Positions 36,580 through 44,911 of a DNA stretch of 64,000 nt are shown here, piece after piece; position 1 is the stretch's first letter; each line of letters opens with the position of its first letter. The DNA is from Leptobacterium flavescens. GTDB taxonomy: Bacteria > Bacteroidota > Bacteroidia > Flavobacteriales > Flavobacteriaceae. The stretch covers positions 434,001 to 498,000 of the forward strand of contig NZ_JAABOO010000004.1 of NCBI RefSeq assembly GCF_010671605.1. Reading direction: 5' to 3'. The position numbers and the translations under genes are program-made. The notes under the pieces are model-generated. The model was given only the letters and a program-made list of their open reading frames with translations. It made no database searches and was not told the origin of the DNA.

Positions 36580-37518
36580 ATGAAGGTATTAATAACAGGT
36601 GCAACAGGCTTGATCGGTTCTGAGATCGTAAAATTATCTCATGAACGCGGTATAGATGTGCATTACCTCACAACCAGCAAAAACAAGATCTCGGACAAGG
36701 ATAACTACAGAGGCTTTTACTGGGACCCCGAAAAAGAGCAGATAGATGTATCCTGCCTGGAAGGAGTTGATGCAATTATCAACCTGGCGGGAGCCAGTGT
36801 GGCAAAGCGCTGGACCGGCCCTTATAAAGAGAAGATCAGGAGCAGCAGGATCCAATCGGTAAGAACGCTTCGGGAGGCTATCGATCAATCGAAAAACCAC
36901 AATATTAAATCCTTTGTTTCGGCTTCAGCCATAGGGATATACCCCGATTCCCTGACTGAATATTATGAAGTTGATGAAAAAAGAATCGATGATTCGTTCC
37001 TGGGCAGGCTTACCTCAGAATGGGAAGCAGCGGTAGATGAACTCTCGGGAAGTGATATTTCGGTAGCTAAAGTACGGGTAGGCCTTGTGCTTTCTTCAGA
37101 CGGAGGGGCTCTGAGCCAAATGGTTAAACCGATAAAATACTATGCCGGAGCTGTTTTTGGAAACGGAGAGCAGTGGCAATCATGGATACATATCAGGGAC
37201 CTGGCGGAAATATTCCTCTATATTACCGAAAAAAAGATGACAGGAGTGTTTAACGGAGTAGCTCCAAACCCTGTTACACATGAAAAGCTGATAAAAGAGA
37301 TCGCTTCTCAATTAAATCGCCCTCTCTTTTTACCCAATATTCCCAGGTCGATGTTGAAACTTGTGCTGGGAGAAATGTCTTCCCTTTTATTTTCAAGCCA
37401 GCGGGTGAGCTGCAAAAGATTGGAAAACTTCGGATTCCACTTTCAATATCCGAATATAAAAGGAGCCCTGGAAAACATCCTTTCTGAGGAAAAAGAACTT
37501 AACTACAAGCCGCTCTAA
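36580..37518 (+). CDS. TIGR01777-family NAD(P)-dependent epimerase-like protein
   Basis: The 312-residue protein is an extended SDR resembling YfcH: the Rossmann motif is GATGLIG at about 7-13, INLAGASVAKRWT near 65 is the family hallmark, and SASAIGIYP near 113 holds the catalytic serine region and tyrosine. The C-terminal DUF1731-like segment is present. I start at ATG 36580 because an upstream in-frame TTG adds only two residues. The reaction is unknown; some relatives affect cell division. Confidence 0.9.
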   Translation: MKVLITGATGLIGSEIVKLSHERGIDVHYLTTSKNKISDKDNYRGFYWDPEKEQIDVSCLEGVDAIINLAGASVAKRWTGPYKEKIRSSRIQSVRTLREAIDQSKNHNIKSFVSASAIGIYPDSLTEYYEVDEKRIDDSFLGRLTSEWEAAVDELSGSDISVAKVRVGLVLSSDGGALSQMVKPIKYYAGAVFGNGEQWQSWIHIRDLAEIFLYITEKKMTGVFNGVAPNPVTHEKLIKEIASQLNRPLFLPNIPRSMLKLVLGEMSSLLFSSQRVSCKRLENFGFHFQYPNIKGALENILSEEKELNYKPL

Positions 37519-37569
37519 TCCGGCAATTCTATATTTTATACCCTGATCATATAAAAAGTTTGATGACAT

Positions 37570-37602
37570 TTTGACATTTTTAATGAAATGGCAGTACTTT
37601 TG
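37570..37602 (+). promoter_or_regulatory. Promoter of grpE-dnaJ
   Basis: TTTG at 37570-37573 and TACTTTTG at 37595-37602 form a full Bacteroidota promoter with a 21-nt spacer. The start of transcription should be near 37609, about 30 nt before the grpE ATG. TTTTGCCGT (37598-37606) and ACGGTAAAA (37618-37626) form an imperfect dyad over the start point. Confidence 0.65.
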
Positions 37603-37638
37603 CCGTTCTAAAACCAGACGGTAAAATTGGCAACAATT

Positions 37639-38190
37639 ATGAGTAAAAAAGTGAAAAAAGAAAAACAGAAAGATATAAACGATCAGGTACAGGAAGTGGA
37701 GAACGGTACGGAAACAGTAGTAGAGGAGAGAGAAGAGTTATCTGTGGAGGAGCAGCTTCAGGAGGAGTTAGCTAAGGAAAAAGATAAGTTTTTACGTCTC
37801 TTTGCCGAGTTTGAAAATTTTAAAAAGAGAACAGCAAAAGAACGTATAGAGCTTTTTAAGACGGCAAATCAGGATGTGGTACTGGCAATGCTTCCGGTAT
37901 TGGATGATTTTGACCGTGCGCTGAATGAGATCGCTAAATCTGATGATAGCGAACTTTTTAAGGGAGTGGAACTCATCAGCAATAAATTCAGAGAAACTCT
38001 AAAGAATAAAGGACTTACAGGGATAGAAGTAGCTCAGGGAGATACTTTTGATGCCGATGTTCACGAAGCAATTACACAGATCCCTGCTCCGTCAGATGAG
38101 CTGAAAGGGAAAATCATCGATGTTGTAGAGAAGGGATATAAACTGGGAGAGAAAATAATCCGTTACCCCAAGGTAGTTGTCGGGCAATAA
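37639..38190 (+). CDS. grpE: Nucleotide exchange factor GrpE
   Basis: GrpE releases ADP from DnaK. The 183-residue product has the acidic, charged N-terminal coiled coil (about 5-75), FLRLFAEFENFKKRTAKER near 55-75, and the C-terminal beta-wing domain with GVELISNKFRETLKNKGL near 115. It ends YPKVVVGQ, as usual. I start at ATG 37639; the longer frame from TTG 37627 adds four residues and begins within the predicted leader. dnaJ starts 63 bp downstream in the same unit; dnaK is not in the window. Confidence 0.96.
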   Translation: MSKKVKKEKQKDINDQVQEVENGTETVVEEREELSVEEQLQEELAKEKDKFLRLFAEFENFKKRTAKERIELFKTANQDVVLAMLPVLDDFDRALNEIAKSDDSELFKGVELISNKFRETLKNKGLTGIEVAQGDTFDADVHEAITQIPAPSDELKGKIIDVVEKGYKLGEKIIRYPKVVVGQ

Positions 38191-38253
38191 CCTCCTGTCC
38201 TCTAAATAAGGAAGATATTCAATGGTATGTCCTGCATACCTAAAAAATATAGA

Positions 38254-39372
38254 ATGAAACAAGATTATTACGAAATACTGGGAGTAGATAAAAGTGCTTC
38301 AGCAGCCGAAATAAAAAAGGCATACAGAAAAAAAGCTATTAAGTATCACCCGGATAAGAACCCCGGAGATAAGGAGGCAGAAGAGAGTTTTAAAAAGGCT
38401 GCCGAGGCTTATGAAGTATTAAGTGATCCCGATAAGAAAGCAAGATACGATCAGTATGGTCATGCTGCTTTTGACGGTGCCGGCGGATTTGGCGGAGGTA
38501 ATATGAACATGGAAGATATCTTCAGTCAGTTTGGTGATATTTTCGGTGGAGCCTTCGGAGGCGGTTTCGGTGGTTTTGGCGGATTTGGCGGAGGAGGCCA
38601 GAGACGTGTTAAAGGAAGTAACCTGCGTATTCGTATCAAATTAACCCTGGAGGAGATTGCCAACGGGGTAGAGAAAAAAATAAAGGTCCGCAGGAAAGTA
38701 CAGGCTCCGGGAGTAACCTATAAAACCTGTAGTACCTGTAACGGGCACGGACAGGTAACCAGAGTAACCAATACCATCCTGGGAAGAATGCAAACGGCAA
38801 CAACCTGTACTACATGTGGAGGAGCCGGACAGGTAATGGATAAGCGTCCTGCAGATGCTGATGCACAGGGACTTCGAATAGAAGAAGAAACAGTTCCGAT
38901 CAAGATCCCCGCAGGAGTTGTGGACGGAATGCAGTTAAAAGTTACCGGTAAAGGAAATGAGGCGCCGGGGAACGGAATATCCGGAGATCTTCTCGTGGCT
39001 ATTGAGGAAGAAGAACACAGCACCCTTAAAAGGGAGGGAGATAACCTTCACTACGATCTGTATGTGAGTTATCCCGAAGCTGTTCTGGGGACTTCCAAGG
39101 AAATAGATGCGGTTACCGGAAAAGTAAGAATAAAACTGGAAGCGGGTATTCAATCAGGTAAGATATTGAGATTGAGAGGAAAAGGGATCCCGAGTATAAA
39201 CGGATATGGTAAAGGTGATCTGCTGGTACATGTAAATGTATGGACGCCTAAGAACCTGAATAAGGAACAACGCGATTTCTTTGAAAGAATGCAACACGAG
39301 GATAATTTTATCCCCAAACCAGAGAGGGGAGATAAATCATTTTTCGAAAAGGTAAAAGATATGTTTTCTTAA
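38254..39372 (+). CDS. dnaJ: Chaperone DnaJ with a single zinc site
   Basis: DnaJ delivers clients to DnaK and stimulates its ATPase. The J domain is complete with HPD at 32-34, and the Gly/Phe region is at about 70-115. Only two CxxCxGxG-type motifs occur (CSTCNGHG near 159 and CTTCGGAG near 185), so one zinc site replaces the two of E. coli DnaJ. The C-terminal client-binding and dimer domains are intact. At 372 residues, starting at ATG 38254 ([11 protein letters not shown]), the length is normal; an upstream in-frame ATG adds nine unlikely residues. Confidence 0.96.
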   Translation: MKQDYYEILGVDKSASAAEIKKAYRKKAIKYHPDKNPGDKEAEESFKKAAEAYEVLSDPDKKARYDQYGHAAFDGAGGFGGGNMNMEDIFSQFGDIFGGAFGGGFGGFGGFGGGGQRRVKGSNLRIRIKLTLEEIANGVEKKIKVRRKVQAPGVTYKTCSTCNGHGQVTRVTNTILGRMQTATTCTTCGGAGQVMDKRPADADAQGLRIEEETVPIKIPAGVVDGMQLKVTGKGNEAPGNGISGDLLVAIEEEEHSTLKREGDNLHYDLYVSYPEAVLGTSKEIDAVTGKVRIKLEAGIQSGKILRLRGKGIPSINGYGKGDLLVHVNVWTPKNLNKEQRDFFERMQHEDNFIPKPERGDKSFFEKVKDMFS

Positions 39373-39397
39373 AACACCTCAGTTTTAAAAAAAAGCG

Positions 39398-39405
39398 TAT
39401 CTTTG
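39398..39405 (+). promoter_or_regulatory. -7 promoter box of a candidate small RNA
   Basis: TATCTTTG lies 26 nt after the dnaJ stop, with no ORF following. No good -33 box is seen. It would start a transcript near 39412. Confidence 0.45.
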
Positions 39406-39411
39406 AATTGC

Positions 39412-39491
39412 ACTAGTATAGCCTAGTGTTAATTTTTTCTTTTTCATAGCAATTTTTCCCATCCTTAATACATATTAAGGGTGGGTTTTGT
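39412..39491 (+). ncRNA. Candidate small RNA of about 80 nt after dnaJ
   Basis: Downstream of a TATCTTTG box is hairpin CACTAG/CTAGTG (39411-39416 with 39423-39428, extendable through AATT/AATT), then a U-rich linker. A terminator of 12 bp with one mismatch follows (39458-39469 with 39474-39485), then TTTTGTTTTTT. No ORF fits. The hairpin-linker-terminator layout is that of a trans-acting small RNA, or else the 3' end of the grpE-dnaJ mRNA. Confidence 0.4.
39458..39485 (+). terminator. Terminator between dnaJ and the ABC genes
   Basis: CCCATCCTTAAT pairs with ATTAAGGGTGGG (one mismatch, loop ACAT), followed by TTTTGTTTTTT. It ends the dnaJ transcript or the candidate small RNA. Confidence 0.8.
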
Positions 39492-39550
39492 TTTTTATGG
39501 ATATCCCTTCAAAAAAAGTGTATTTTTGACTTTGGTTGATTGTATTTCAA

Positions 39551-39558
39551 TATCTTTG
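39551..39558 (+). promoter_or_regulatory. -7 promoter box for the ABC exporter operon
   Basis: TATCTTTG lies 66 nt before the ABC ATPase start. TTTG copies at 39525-39528 (22-nt spacer) and 39531-39534 (16-nt spacer) are possible -33 boxes. Confidence 0.55.
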
Positions 39559-39623
39559 AAAAATTACCTTGATTTTAGGTGATCTGCCTTGAAAACCTGG
39601 GATAAACAAAATGAATACCTTTT

Positions 39624-40562
39624 ATGAATAATTTGCTTGAAGCAAAAAATGTGGTTAAGCGATTTGGCGATTTTACTGCATTAAACGATGTGTCTGTCAA
39701 TGTTCCGAAAGGAAGTATCTTCGGTCTTTTAGGGCCTAACGGAGCAGGAAAGACAACACTTATCAGAATTATTAACCAGATTACCTACCCCGACTCAGGA
39801 AGCGTACTATTTAACGGAGAACCTCTTCAGGCAAAGCATATTGCCATGATCGGTTATTTGCCAGAAGAACGCGGATTGTACAAAAGTATGAAGGTGGGAG
39901 AGCAGGCACTTTACCTGGCTCAGTTAAAAGGACTCAGCAGATCTGAAGCAAGAAAGAGGCTTAAATACTGGTTTGAACGCCTGGAGATTGGCGATTGGTG
40001 GGGAAAGAAAGTACAGGAGCTTTCCAAAGGTATGGCCCAGAAGATACAATTTGTAGTTACCGTACTTCACCAGCCCGAACTGCTTATTTTTGACGAGCCC
40101 TTCAGTGGTTTCGATCCGATCAATGCCAACCTGATCAAAGATGAGATCCTCGAGCTTAAAAATCAGGGAGCAACCGTTATTTTTTCCACACACCGTATGG
40201 AATCGGTAGAAGAGCTATGCGATCATATCGCCCTTATCCATAAATCGAAAAAAATACTTCACGGAAAGTTAAACGATATTAAGAGGAATTATAAGAACAA
40301 TACCTACGAGGTAGGTTTGGAAAGTGAAAATAAAATTAGATTACGACAGGAACTGGAACAGAAATTCAATGTTGCTGATGCTCATTTTAAAACAGTAGGC
40401 GACGAACTTAAACTCAGGATACAATTGGAAAACAGCGATAATGCCAATGACCTGCTTGGGTATTTGTCAGATAAGGCCGTGGTTTCACATTTTGTGGAAG
40501 TCATTCCCGATGCAAACGATATTTTTATACAAACTGTAAAAAAGAATGAAAGCCATGGATAA
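39624..40562 (+). CDS. ABC transporter ATP-binding protein (NatA-like)
   Basis: The 312-residue ATPase has Walker A GPNGAGKTT near 39-47, signature LSKGMAQK near 136-143 (a variant of LSGGQ), Walker B LLIFDEPFSGFDP near 155-167 and the switch histidine in FSTHRME near 189. A DUF4162-like C-terminal region follows (about 225-310). It pairs with the ABC-2 permease whose gene overlaps its end by 8 nt. Such pairs export ions, drugs or lipids; substrate unknown. Confidence 0.93.
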   Translation: MNNLLEAKNVVKRFGDFTALNDVSVNVPKGSIFGLLGPNGAGKTTLIRIINQITYPDSGSVLFNGEPLQAKHIAMIGYLPEERGLYKSMKVGEQALYLAQLKGLSRSEARKRLKYWFERLEIGDWWGKKVQELSKGMAQKIQFVVTVLHQPELLIFDEPFSGFDPINANLIKDEILELKNQGATVIFSTHRMESVEELCDHIALIHKSKKILHGKLNDIKRNYKNNTYEVGLESENKIRLRQELEQKFNVADAHFKTVGDELKLRIQLENSDNANDLLGYLSDKAVVSHFVEVIPDANDIFIQTVKKNESHG

Positions 40563-41892
40563 ACTGAAACTGATCATAAAGAGAGAGTACCTGGCTAAAG
40601 TGAGAAACAGGTCATTTATTGTAATGACCATTTTGAGCCCTATTCTTATTGTGGGGATGATAGCCCTGATCGTATTTCTTACCAAAGTAAATGCAGATGA
40701 AAAGAAAATAATTGCTGTTTTGGACGACAGCGAGCATTTCCATAACGTATTTAAAACAACCGATGCTCAATCTTATGTTGTATTTAAAGACCTCGGTTTA
40801 CAGGAAGCCAAGGATTCTGTGGTTTCTATAGGTTATTACGGGCTCTTGCATTTTCCATCCGGAGACGACCTCAATTCCATTGCGGCAAATTCGGCTTTTT
40901 ATTCCAATAAGGCTCCCGGTATCGGGATCTTATCGGATATGGAAAGTACTATTGAGAACAGGTTGAGGGAAGAAAAATTAAAAGGCTACGGATTGAATTC
41001 CAGAGACCTGGAAGATATAGGCAGGAATTTTGAGATCAGAACAGAGAGCTTTACAGGAGAGCGCAACCTTAAGGGAGTTAATGAAATAAAGGCAATTATC
41101 GGCGGAAGTTTCGGTTACCTTATCATGATGTTTATAATCATCTATGGGGCTTTTGTAATGAGAAGCGTTATAGAAGAAAAGACCAGCAGGATCATAGAAG
41201 TGATCATCTCGTCGGTAAAACCCTTCCAGCTTATGCTGGGCAAGATATTGGGAACGGCTATGGCTGGGGTAACCCAGTTTGTTATATGGATTATTTCTGC
41301 CGGAGTGCTGTCATTGATTTTATTTTCTGTGATGGGGATCGATATGGATGCCTTTAACTCTACGGCCAACCTTCCTCCCGAAACGATGGATGCCATGGCA
41401 GAGATCACTGATTCTCAGGATAAATTACAACCGTATATACAGGAGTTAGGGAAGCTTCCTATAATAACCCTTCTGGTTTCTTTTGTGATCTATTTTATCC
41501 TCGGATACCTGATCTATAGCTCTATTTATGCAGCTATCGGAGCTGCGGTGGATAATGAGACGGATACCCAGCAATTTATGCTCCCCGTAATTATGCCTTT
41601 GGTTTTGGCAATCTATGTGGGCTTTTTCTCGGTTTTTGAAAACCCTCACGGACCTATAGCCGTAGGTTTCTCATTGTTTCCGTTAACCTCTCCTATTGTA
41701 ATGCTGATGCGCCTCCCCTCGGGAATTGGCGCCGACGGAGTACCCTTGTGGCAGTTTATTACTTCTATACTGCTTCTTATCGGAACCTTTATATGTATCG
41801 TATGGCTGGCGTCTAAGATCTACAGGGTTGGAATATTGATGTATGGAAAAAAACCTTCCTATAAAGAACTGTATAAATGGTTAAAATATTAA
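40555..41892 (+). CDS. ABC-2 family transporter permease (NatB-like)
   Basis: The 445-residue membrane protein has the layout of NatB-type exporters: one N-terminal helix (about 20-42), a large extracytoplasmic domain (about 43-180), then about five further helices. KIEEKTSRIIEVIISSVKPFQLMLGKI-like sequence near 210 is the conserved cytoplasmic loop. I use ATG 40555; ATG 40546 is also in frame and adds three residues. It overlaps the ATPase gene by 8 nt and is followed at once by an mscS-type gene. Confidence 0.9.
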   Translation: MDKLKLIIKREYLAKVRNRSFIVMTILSPILIVGMIALIVFLTKVNADEKKIIAVLDDSEHFHNVFKTTDAQSYVVFKDLGLQEAKDSVVSIGYYGLLHFPSGDDLNSIAANSAFYSNKAPGIGILSDMESTIENRLREEKLKGYGLNSRDLEDIGRNFEIRTESFTGERNLKGVNEIKAIIGGSFGYLIMMFIIIYGAFVMRSVIEEKTSRIIEVIISSVKPFQLMLGKILGTAMAGVTQFVIWIISAGVLSLILFSVMGIDMDAFNSTANLPPETMDAMAEITDSQDKLQPYIQELGKLPIITLLVSFVIYFILGYLIYSSIYAAIGAAVDNETDTQQFMLPVIMPLVLAIYVGFFSVFENPHGPIAVGFSLFPLTSPIVMLMRLPSGIGADGVPLWQFITSILLLIGTFICIVWLASKIYRVGILMYGKKPSYKELYKWLKY

Positions 41893-41893
41893 T

Positions 41894-42727
41894 ATGAAGG
41901 AAATTAAAGAGTTTTTGTCGCTTACTATTTACAAGACCGAAGGTGTGAGTATTACGATCGGTACTTTTTTACTGATCCTTATAAGCTGCATCCTCGCCTT
42001 CTATTTATTAAAACTTATCAGGAGACTGATAACCCGTAAACTTCCGGAAGATGATAAGAACAAATTTGTCAGCATCTTTAAGTTTATCAACTACCTGGTT
42101 TATATTATCCTCATCATCTCGGTCCTGAATGCTTCCGGGGTGAACCTTACCGTTTTACTGACGGCTTCAGCAGCCTTGTTTGTCGGACTGGGTTTTGCGT
42201 TGCAGCATTTATTTCAGGATATTATTTCAGGAATCCTGATAATTCTCGACCAATCTCTTCACGTAGGTGATATTATAGAAATAGAAAATAAGGTAGGAAA
42301 GGTATTTGATATAAAACTGCGAACAACGAGAGCCATCACCAGAGATGATAAAATACTCGTAATTCCAAATCATAAATTCCTCACAGACACCATTTATAAC
42401 TACACCCAGAATCACAAAATGACGAGGGAGACAATCAATATTGGAGTAGCATACGGAAGTGATACCGAATTGGTGCAGAGCATACTTTTGGAATGTGTGG
42501 GAGATCAGAAGGGGGTACTCAAGAAACCCAAACCCATTGTCCTCTTTGAAGATTTCGGAGATTCCGCCTTGTTATTCGGGGTCTACTATTATATAAACGA
42601 TAGTTATAATTCACCCCTGATCAGCAGCGATATTCGATATGAAATAGATAAGAAGTTTAGAGAAAATCAGATTGTTATTCCGTTCCCGCAGAGGGATGTA
42701 CATATTTTTCAGGACGGAAATAAATGA
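41894..42727 (+). CDS. Small-conductance mechanosensitive channel (MscS family)
   Basis: The 277-residue protein has three membrane helices and the MscS pore and beta-domain signature GLGFALQHLFQDIISGILII near 98-117, followed by VGDIIEI. MscS channels form heptamers and release solutes on hypo-osmotic shock. The gene starts 1 nt after the permease stop, so it belongs to the ABC operon. The C-terminal domain ends with the usual IPFPQRDVHI. Confidence 0.93.
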   Translation: MKEIKEFLSLTIYKTEGVSITIGTFLLILISCILAFYLLKLIRRLITRKLPEDDKNKFVSIFKFINYLVYIILIISVLNASGVNLTVLLTASAALFVGLGFALQHLFQDIISGILIILDQSLHVGDIIEIENKVGKVFDIKLRTTRAITRDDKILVIPNHKFLTDTIYNYTQNHKMTRETINIGVAYGSDTELVQSILLECVGDQKGVLKKPKPIVLFEDFGDSALLFGVYYYINDSYNSPLISSDIRYEIDKKFRENQIVIPFPQRDVHIFQDGNK

Positions 42728-42753
42728 TCTGAGTGCTAAGAATTAAAATTGTT

Positions 42754-43635
42754 ATGAAATACTTCAGATTTTCACACGCATTGATATGTTTTGTGTGTAT
42801 GGGCTTTTCTTTTGCCGGATTTTCACAGGTAAGCGACCTGGGAGGAATAGATTATACAGGTATTTTCGGAAAAGATGATGATCCGAATTTCGGAAGGGTA
42901 AGGGTATGGCTTAATATTCCAACCAAATTGAACGACAGAGAGCATTACCTCGTAAACGGGGTGCGTTACAGCAATGCTAAGATCACCTTTAATCAGGATT
43001 ATGGTTTTGATACTTCCGATCTGGAAGAGTTCCATGCTCTGGAATACACCCTGGGCTATACTTTCCCCCTAAATGAAAAATGGAGGTTTACGGCCCAGTT
43101 TTCGCCCACTATTGCCTCCAACCTGGCAAACAAGCTTACTTTCGATGATATTATTTACAGCGGGGGGATCATTCTTATCCGTACCCTTAATAACGAGAAG
43201 AAGAGCAGGCTTTCGGTAGGACTTACTTATAATCAGACCATTGGGATCCCGGCACCCATTCCGTTTGTAACCTATTGGAGAGAGGTGAATGAACATTTTA
43301 CGTATACGGTTGGGGTACCTATTAGCAAGGTGAAGTATTTTTTCAATAATAAAAAAAGCAGCCTGGAAGCTTTTGCCCGTCTGGATGGTTATTTTGCCAA
43401 CTTAAGTAATGATATTCAGGTAAATGGAACCAACGCAGAAAAAATATCCCTTTCACAGGTAGTTACTGGTATAGGATTTGATAAATACTACGGGAAACGA
43501 CTTAACTTTTTTGTAAAAGCCGGATATTTGCTTAGGAACTCCTTACGCCTTAATGAGAATATTAGCGATGAAGTTTTTAATTTTGATTTATCCAATTCGT
43601 TTTATTTTAGAGGAGGGTTTAAATTTAATTTTTAA
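42754..43635 (+). CDS. DUF6268-like outer-membrane beta-barrel protein
   Basis: The 293-residue protein has a signal peptide (ending near FAGFSQ, about 26) and alternating strands through to a C-terminal phenylalanine (GGFKFNF), as expected for an outer-membrane barrel. The pattern resembles DUF6268 family barrels of Bacteroidota. I start at ATG 42754; a GTG at 42733 would add seven residues before the signal peptide. It follows the MscS gene by 26 bp and precedes the NtrC-like gene by 5 bp, so it is probably part of the same long operon. Confidence 0.72.
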   Translation: MKYFRFSHALICFVCMGFSFAGFSQVSDLGGIDYTGIFGKDDDPNFGRVRVWLNIPTKLNDREHYLVNGVRYSNAKITFNQDYGFDTSDLEEFHALEYTLGYTFPLNEKWRFTAQFSPTIASNLANKLTFDDIIYSGGIILIRTLNNEKKSRLSVGLTYNQTIGIPAPIPFVTYWREVNEHFTYTVGVPISKVKYFFNNKKSSLEAFARLDGYFANLSNDIQVNGTNAEKISLSQVVTGIGFDKYYGKRLNFFVKAGYLLRNSLRLNENISDEVFNFDLSNSFYFRGGFKFNF

Positions 43636-43640
43636 AAAAT

Positions 43641-44804
43641 ATGTCCAGAATTTTAATCATAGAAGATGAAGCGGCGATCAGGAGGGTATTGGTAAAGATA
43701 CTTTCCGAAGAGAACGATTCCTACAATGTGGAGGAAGCGGAAGACGGTTTGTCGGGAATGGAAAAAATAAAAAAGGAAGATTACGACCTGGTTCTCTGCG
43801 ATATTAAAATGCCTAAGATGGATGGCGTTGAGGTATTGGAGGCGTCCAGAAAGATAAAACCGGAAATTCCCTTTGTAATGATCTCGGGTCATGGCGATCT
43901 CGATACCGCTGTAAATACCATGAGATTAGGGGCTTTTGATTATATATCCAAACCACCGGATCTTAACAGGCTTTTAAATACGGTAAGGAATGCACTGGAC
44001 AGAAAAGAACTTGTTGTTGAGAACAAGGCGCTCCGCAAGAAAGTGAGTAAGAACTACGAGATGATAGGGGAGAGTAACGGGATTATTCGTATTAAAGATA
44101 TGATAGAGAAGGTTGCTCCCACAGATGCACGTGTATTGATCACCGGACCTAACGGTACCGGGAAAGAGCTGGTAGCTCACTGGTTGCATCAGAAAAGCGA
44201 AAGGGCAGGTTCTCCCATGATAGAAGTGAATTGTGCCGCTATTCCTTCCGAACTCATAGAAAGTGAGCTTTTCGGCCACGTTAAAGGAGCTTTTACCTCG
44301 GCTGTTAAGGACAGGGCAGGTAAATTTGAAGCTGCAAACGGAGGAACCATTTTCCTGGATGAGATTGGAGATATGAGTCTTTCTGCTCAGGCTAAGGTAC
44401 TTCGTGCCCTTCAGGAGAACAAGATCTCCAGGGTAGGTAGCGATAAAGATATTAAAGTGAATGTAAGGGTAGTTGCGGCTACCAATAAAGACCTTAAAAA
44501 AGAGATCAAGGACGGAAAGTTCAGGGAAGACCTCTATCACAGGTTAGCAGTGATCCTTATTGAAGTTCCGGCTTTAAATGACCGCAGAGATGATATTCCG
44601 CTGCTGGTATCTCATTTCTCCGGTAAAATTGCAGGGGAACAGGGAACTCCGACCAAAAAATTCTCGGATAAGGCAGTTAAACTCCTGCAGGAGTACGACT
44701 GGACCGGAAATATCAGGGAATTGAGGAATGTAGTGGAACGCCTGATGATCCTCGGAGATAATGAGGTTTCCGAAGAAGATGTAAAACTTTTTGCAAGCAA
44801 ATAA
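43641..44804 (+). CDS. NtrC-like response regulator without DNA-binding domain
   Basis: Receiver domain (about 3-118) with phosphoacceptor Asp54 in [11 protein letters not shown] is followed by a sigma-54-type AAA+ domain (about 140-365). Walker A is GPNGTGKE near 171 and Walker B is FLDEIGDM near 237. The sigma-54-contact loop reads GAFTSA instead of GAFTGA. The protein ends at residue 387, right after the AAA+ lid, with no Fis-type helix-turn-helix. It could activate sigma-54 RNA polymerase from solution. No sensor kinase is adjacent. A strong terminator follows. Confidence 0.9.
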   Translation: MSRILIIEDEAAIRRVLVKILSEENDSYNVEEAEDGLSGMEKIKKEDYDLVLCDIKMPKMDGVEVLEASRKIKPEIPFVMISGHGDLDTAVNTMRLGAFDYISKPPDLNRLLNTVRNALDRKELVVENKALRKKVSKNYEMIGESNGIIRIKDMIEKVAPTDARVLITGPNGTGKELVAHWLHQKSERAGSPMIEVNCAAIPSELIESELFGHVKGAFTSAVKDRAGKFEAANGGTIFLDEIGDMSLSAQAKVLRALQENKISRVGSDKDIKVNVRVVAATNKDLKKEIKDGKFREDLYHRLAVILIEVPALNDRRDDIPLLVSHFSGKIAGEQGTPTKKFSDKAVKLLQEYDWTGNIRELRNVVERLMILGDNEVSEEDVKLFASK

Positions 44805-44825
44805 AGAGATCAGATCCTTATAAAT

Positions 44826-44859
44826 AAAAGGCGCCATTCTAGCTAGAATGGCGCCTTTT
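44826..44859. terminator. Perfectly palindromic terminator between convergent genes
   Basis: The 34-bp sequence is a perfect palindrome, AAAAGGCGCCATTCTAG and its complement, with A- and T-runs at the ends, so it can terminate both the NtrC-like gene and the minus-strand gene at 44912. Confidence 0.85.
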
Positions 44860-44911
44860 CGGTTAATTGTTCTTAATTTAAAGAATTTGGTGGTGGTTAT
44901 TTATTTGTAAA

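Noticed and set aside
37561-37640. CIRCE heat-shock operator at grpE
   Set aside because: The TTAGCACTC-N9-GAGTGCTAA sequence is absent; the dyad seen is unrelated.
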